From a virus, in the IMG/VR virus record IMGVR_UViG_3300037421_000012, positions 1 through 33,501 of that record: DNA of 33,501 nucleotides, one strand, 5' to 3'. A program made the position numbers and the translations under genes. The notes below the pieces were generated by a model. That model ran no database searches, was not told the DNA's origin, and saw nothing but the letters and a program-made list of their open reading frames with translations. How positions within the stretch are numbered: the first letter of the stretch is position 1; each line of letters begins with the position of its first letter. Of the stretch, positions 30,531 through 33,501 are shown piece by piece.

Positions 30531-30637
30531 TTGAGATCGGTACGTTGTGTCACTACGCCCCCGCCTGGAATGGTCTCATTTCCGGCATCCAGGGTGTCGG
30601 AATTGGTGTGAAGCCGCCTTCATTTGGTGACTCCTAA
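30531..30637 (+). CDS. major capsid protein, exon 4
   Basis: The exon completes the split Phe codon and encodes EIGTLCHYAPAWNGLISGI and a short tail to the TAA at 30635-30637. All four exons together are 1797 nt, 599 codons including stop, giving 598 residues. The tail carries the usual C-terminal HK97-type strand. Confidence 0.85.
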
Positions 30638-30652
30638 TCCAGTCAAAAACTA

Positions 30653-30765
30653 AGAGTTAGACCCTAACTCTGGCTCCCATAATGGTTCATTGTGTCGGTC
30701 CGATTCCGACAATGGGAACTCTAGTCCGAATGGCGGTCGCCACGAACTTCGGTCATTTGGACTAG
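30653..30765 (+). repeat. cluster of three stem-loops after the capsid gene
   Basis: AGAGTTAG-ACC-CTAACTCT (30653-30671) is a perfect 8-bp hairpin. Next, GTTC...GAAC enclose CATTGT..CGG paired with CCGACAATG (about 30684-30720). Third, CTAGTCC (30721-30727) pairs with GGACTAG (30759-30765), with AATG/CATT and GGCG/CGCC inside. The whole 160-bp spacer (30638-30797) contains nothing else apart from an AT-rich CTATATACC before the next gene. None has a U tract. They may slow transcription or protect the abundant capsid mRNA 3' end. Confidence 0.55.
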
Positions 30766-30797
30766 TATCTATATACCTTTTCGTGGAAGGAATTCAT

Positions 30798-31484
30798 ATG
30801 ACGAGTCTTAGCGAACCCGTGGCCTACGCTCCAAAATTATGCGAGATATGTGGTGACGGGTTTGCGCCAACCAGTGGGCGCCAACGGGTCTGTACTAATC
30901 CAGACTGTCAACGGGAGCTGGAAAGATGGCGTCGGTTTCGCGTAAAACAAAAAAGGTCTGAGGCTATCAACCGACCGACCGAGAAGAACTGTGATTGGGT
31001 TGGATGTCCGATCATGATCCCAGTCTCTTGGACTGGTGTATTGCCAAAATACTGTCCGCCACACTATCAGCAAAGCATCGCACCCAAGGCTCAAGCAGCC
31101 AACAGCGAGTGGCGTCTTAAGACGATTGACATCCAGTGTAGTCACCCAATTTGCGAGAATTTACAGCATCCCAGTGCGCATGGCTGGTGTCACTACCATT
31201 ACACAATCTGGACCGTGCACAATTTAGACGCCGAGGGTTGGTGGACCTTCTACAACGACCAGAATGGTCGCTGCCCCATCTGTGGTGCAACGTTGCTGAA
31301 TGGCACAATCATAGCGATTGACCATGATCACGTGGCTCAACCAAAGGCGCGGCATAAGAAGGAGCATGCGCGCGGTCTATTGCACGCCGCTCCGTGCAAC
31401 GGTCTCATTCTTGGCGGTATTGAGACCGCCATTGCTAACGGGTGGTTTGAAAACGCACTCCGTTACATTCATTTTGATCTTTAG
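30798..31484 (+). CDS. endonuclease VII-like HNH nuclease with zinc fingers
   Basis: The protein has 228 residues. N-terminal knuckles CEICGDGF...CTNPDC (about 15-38), CDWVGC...YCPPHY (about 62-82) and CSHPICENL...WCHYHY (about 105-128) lead to the catalytic part: GRCPICGATL, IAIDHDH and RGLLHAAPCNGLILGG, the recombination endonuclease VII pattern. T4 endonuclease VII resolves branched DNA; actinophages carry related free-standing homing copies. Its site right after the intron-rich capsid gene and its stem-loop leader suggest a mobile insert. GGAAGGAATTCAT precedes the ATG. Confidence 0.82.
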   Translation: MTSLSEPVAYAPKLCEICGDGFAPTSGRQRVCTNPDCQRELERWRRFRVKQKRSEAINRPTEKNCDWVGCPIMIPVSWTGVLPKYCPPHYQQSIAPKAQAANSEWRLKTIDIQCSHPICENLQHPSAHGWCHYHYTIWTVHNLDAEGWWTFYNDQNGRCPICGATLLNGTIIAIDHDHVAQPKARHKKEHARGLLHAAPCNGLILGGIETAIANGWFENALRYIHFDL

Positions 31485-31493
31485 GAGTCACAC

Positions 31494-31832
31494 ATGGCCA
31501 ATTACAACGGCACGACAGTAGCCTACGTCGCGACATCCGCATCAGTTGGCCAGACTCCCGATCTGGTCGTACTTTCGTCCCCCGGATTCTCTGTCAAGGT
31601 CACAAATATCGGCGGAACGTCGCCACTTTTTTGGACCCTGAGCACGCCCGGTGGATCGTGTCTTCCTCCGTCAACTAGCGGCAGCGTGAGCGGAACCTAC
31701 GTGACAGCTGGCGCGGCTAATGCCGCCACGAATGCCCGCTACGCAGGCCCAAGCGCAGCAGTCGTACAGGTTGTATCACCAGCGCCCACGTCATACATGG
31801 TTGAAATTCAGTCCGTACGCGGCACCTCGTAA
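31494..31832 (+). CDS. small beta-rich virion protein (head decoration-like)
   Basis: The product has 112 residues: VVLSSPGFSVKVTNIGGTSPLFWTLS and VVQVVSPAPTSYMVEIQSV indicate an all-beta, Ser/Thr/Gly-rich fold with no membrane segment. Its position after the capsid gene and its composition fit a head decoration or minor head protein, but no family is recognised. AGGAGTCACAC precedes the ATG; the stop overlaps the next start by one base. Confidence 0.65.
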   Translation: MANYNGTTVAYVATSASVGQTPDLVVLSSPGFSVKVTNIGGTSPLFWTLSTPGGSCLPPSTSGSVSGTYVTAGAANAATNARYAGPSAAVVQVVSPAPTSYMVEIQSVRGTS

Positions 31833-32098
31833 TGACGAAACTATTCTTTGACGCCCCGAACTGTCAGGGCGCGACGTCCGCACTCACAGGACGCACGTAC
31901 AATGCAGACCGCCAAGGATTCATCCACGTCTCGGACCCCGCTGATGTCAAGTACCTGAAGCAAGGTGGCTATCTCGAAGCTGGTTCGGTACGCGTCCGCA
32001 CAGCCAAATACTGGCTATGCGATTGCGGGTGGGAATCGAACATCTCGCACTGTCCAAAATGTGACCGAGATGACCTGATGCGAGTGGAAGATGCCTGA
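31832..32098 (+). CDS. hypothetical protein with C-terminal zinc ribbon
   Basis: The product has 88 residues. The first 55 (FIHVSDPADVKYLKQGGYLEAG) match a short motif I know from small actinophage head-region proteins, and the C-terminus has CDCGWESNISHCPKCDRDDL, a complete four-cysteine ribbon. It overlaps its neighbours on both sides. A role in the head is likely from position only. Confidence 0.68.
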   Translation: MTKLFFDAPNCQGATSALTGRTYNADRQGFIHVSDPADVKYLKQGGYLEAGSVRVRTAKYWLCDCGWESNISHCPKCDRDDLMRVEDA

Positions 32099-32573
32099 TT
32101 TTGCAAGTGTCGCCGCGCACTCTGCAAAACAGTCGCACTCATATACCGTTCACTTCCCGCCGCACCCAGCGCGCACCAGCGACCCTCACTACGTTGACTT
32201 CAATCACTATCACAAGACACACAGACCAACCGCACGCTGCTACATAGGCGAACGCATCGGCTATGACGACTGTCGTGATGCGCAGGGCACCCCATGTCCC
32301 GCGCCCGATGACGCTACTGCCGAGCAGGCTGGACTCGAACTCCATCACGCTTACGTCGAGTTCTCTTTGCAGCAGGGAATTGATCTAAAGGCGCTAGAGG
32401 TAGATTTCCCAGGCATCTCAGACCCCGATCAACTTGGCGCCTGGGTTGAGTCCGATCAGAATTTCAGATGGTTGTGTGTCTTTCACCATCGCGGTCCTGG
32501 TGGTGCACATACGGCCAGTCATAGCGATTTTACCGCAGAGCAATACGTGCGCGGTCTAATCTCAAAAAACTAG
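32091..32573 (+). CDS. HNH-fold-like protein
   Basis: The product has 160 residues. CYIGERIGYDDCRDAQGTPC may hold a metal, and GLELHHAYVEFSL followed by NFRWLCVFHHRGPGGAHTAS has the LHH...N...L-C-x-x-HHR layout of HNH-type beta-beta-alpha-metal nucleases. In several actinophages a protein like this lies between capsid and tail genes. It could be a further homing nuclease or a nuclease-derived structural protein. It overlaps its left neighbour by 8 bp. Confidence 0.6.
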   Translation: MPDFASVAAHSAKQSHSYTVHFPPHPARTSDPHYVDFNHYHKTHRPTARCYIGERIGYDDCRDAQGTPCPAPDDATAEQAGLELHHAYVEFSLQQGIDLKALEVDFPGISDPDQLGAWVESDQNFRWLCVFHHRGPGGAHTASHSDFTAEQYVRGLISKN

Positions 32574-32582
32574 GAGTAACGA

Positions 32583-33311
32583 ATGCGTAGAATGGCTGAC
32601 AGCGTTACCCCGTCCAATCTTCCCGCTGGCTTCGATGTCTATGGGGGATATGACGACGGAAGTTACTCCAACATCGCTGCGATTAAGGCGTTACATCCGA
32701 ACAAACCAGTAGTCTGCTTCACCGTCTTTGCACGCGACAACTTTGGGGACTGTCTTGACGTAGAGGCAGGCGACGCCACACCAGCGCAGGCTCCCGGTTG
32801 GACTTATATGCGTCGCGTGTCCGGTCATCCGCAGCCGATGAATTACTGTTCAGAAGGTGTTCGTGACACATTGCTTGGTGAATATGCCAAGCAACATATT
32901 ACCGTGCCGCCCCTTATCATCGCCGCCTATCCCGGCAATGGCGCCGTCTTGCAGCAGCCGCACGACGCGGGACACCAATTCATCGACCACGGTCCGTATG
33001 ACGAGTCTGTCGTCATTGACTTCATGCCAGGCGTTGATATTACGCCGCCACATCCATCAACAATCGGAGCAGAAATGATCGCATCGACACCTAGTGGCAA
33101 TGGGTACTGGAAAGTCACGCCAAACGATGGTGCCATCTATTCCTATGGGGACGCGCAATGGCTTGGGGCTCTCAATTGGCCCAAGAACGTACTGAATCCC
33201 AGTGCTGTTGTGACTGGATTCGCGTCACACCCGACACAAGAAGGATACTGGATCGCCACTTCAGATGGTGGTGTCTACGCATTTGGAGCTTCCCACTATT
33301 TCGCTAAGTAG
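32583..33311 (+). CDS. lysin-like glycoside hydrolase (DUF1906/GH25-like) with beta repeats
   Basis: The protein has 242 residues. The N-terminal TIM-barrel-like domain has AGFDVYGGYDDGSY, CLDVEAGDATPAQAPGW, RVSGHPQPMNYCSEGV, PPLIIAAYPGNG and SVVIDFMPGVD, as in actinophage muralytic enzymes (DUF1906 or GH25-like). The C-terminal 65 residues carry two repeats of the GYWKVTPNDGAIYSYGDA / GYWIATSDGGVYAFGAS type, wall- or sugar-binding beta units abundant in Acidimicrobiia. It probably cuts peptidoglycan at lysis or entry. AGGAGTAACG precedes the ATG. Confidence 0.75.
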   Translation: MRRMADSVTPSNLPAGFDVYGGYDDGSYSNIAAIKALHPNKPVVCFTVFARDNFGDCLDVEAGDATPAQAPGWTYMRRVSGHPQPMNYCSEGVRDTLLGEYAKQHITVPPLIIAAYPGNGAVLQQPHDAGHQFIDHGPYDESVVIDFMPGVDITPPHPSTIGAEMIASTPSGNGYWKVTPNDGAIYSYGDAQWLGALNWPKNVLNPSAVVTGFASHPTQEGYWIATSDGGVYAFGASHYFAK

Positions 33312-33328
33312 GTGAACGGAGGGTCATC

Positions 33329-33466
33329 ATGGCCCCAGAACGTCAGACGCGCAAGTCACAACGCGAAGCCGCCGAACCAAAGTCCAAGAAAGTGGACACA
33401 GATAAGTTGAAGCACGCCTTGGACGACATCATTCACGCCATTGAAGACGCGATTGAGGCTGTGTAG
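33329..33466 (+). CDS. Pup-like 45-residue protein
   Basis: ATG at 33329 with GGAGGG upstream; 45 codons. A basic, disordered start (MAPERQTRKSQREAAEPKS) leads to an acidic amphipathic helix (DTDKLKHALDDIIHAIEDAI) that resembles the helical half of prokaryotic ubiquitin-like protein Pup (D-x-L-x-x-x-DD-x-L-x-x-x). The terminal Gly-Gly-Glu/Gln needed for ligation is missing; it ends EAV. It may be a Pup mimic or merely a charged head/tail peptide. Confidence 0.55.
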   Translation: MAPERQTRKSQREAAEPKSKKVDTDKLKHALDDIIHAIEDAIEAV

Positions 33467-33468
33467 TC

Positions 33469-33501
33469 ATGGGCATCGCGGTCACAATTCTCGATGACGG
33501 A
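33469..33501 (+). CDS. 5' end of the next late gene (partial)
   Basis: The ATG at 33469, two bases after the previous stop, opens MGIAVTILDDG and runs off the window. The position suggests a head-tail connector or similar protein, but nothing more can be said. Confidence 0.5.
   Translation, partial: MGIAVTILDDG

Noticed and set aside
1-33501. CRISPR array, complete tRNA gene or insertion sequence
   Set aside because: I saw no regularly spaced repeats, no full cloverleaf and no transposase; the mobile elements are group I introns and homing endonucleases.

Overview
This window is one arm of the genome of a tailed double-stranded DNA phage of an actinobacterium. The host group is suggested by a WhiB-type iron-sulfur regulator, actinophage-type families (phiC31 Gp3-like directionality factor, XkdF-like protease, a lysin with 'CLDVEAGDATPAQAPGW'-type motifs) and aromatic beta-repeats of the 'GYWIATSDGGVYAFG' type, which I associate with Acidimicrobiia and relatives. 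The host assignment is inference. Coding density is very high, with many stop/start overlaps.

Left block (1-8.6 kb, rightward): DNA metabolism and small accessory genes. These are a directionality-factor-like protein, SSB, nucleotide-pool enzymes (deoxyribosyltransferase-like, dATP/dGTP diphosphohydrolase-like), a Holliday junction resolvase, WhiB, a PD-(D/E)XK nuclease, a replisome organiser and DnaB helicase, followed by a string of small zinc-ribbon proteins. Three genes of 33-58 codons (3307, 7935, 18108) are easily missed. Between 8570 and 8763 the two transcription directions converge on a non-coding stretch with tRNA-like stem-loops.

Middle block (8.7-15.5 kb): mostly leftward accessory genes (membrane and secreted peptides, a winged-helix-like protein, and an overlapping operon built around a phage RuvB). 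Inside it lies a rightward two-gene island, a multidomain HNH protein plus a terminase-small-subunit-like protein. Several sigma70-like promoters are readable. Three of them place the -10 box exactly six bases before a start codon, which suggests leaderless mRNAs.

Right block (15.7-33.5 kb, rightward): packaging and head genes. Terminase large subunit (reading frame broken by one extra T inside the Walker A motif), a free-standing homing endonuclease, glycosyltransferase - tyrosine recombinase - glycosyltransferase, a GIY-YIG endonuclease, a portal protein fused to a NUDIX domain, a HAD-like protein, XkdF-like protease, scaffold, major capsid protein, an endonuclease VII-like gene, small virion genes, an HNH-like gene, a lysin and a short Pup-like gene.

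The most striking element is the major capsid gene. It is cut into four exons by three related group I introns (889, 282 and 284 nt), one carrying a LAGLIDADG endonuclease and two without ORFs, leaving an internal exon of only 40 nt. Spliced exons total 1797 nt, exactly 599 codons, and the junctions give a smooth capsid sequence. Composite stem-loops recur in the late-gene spacers, mainly beside the mobile endonucleases.
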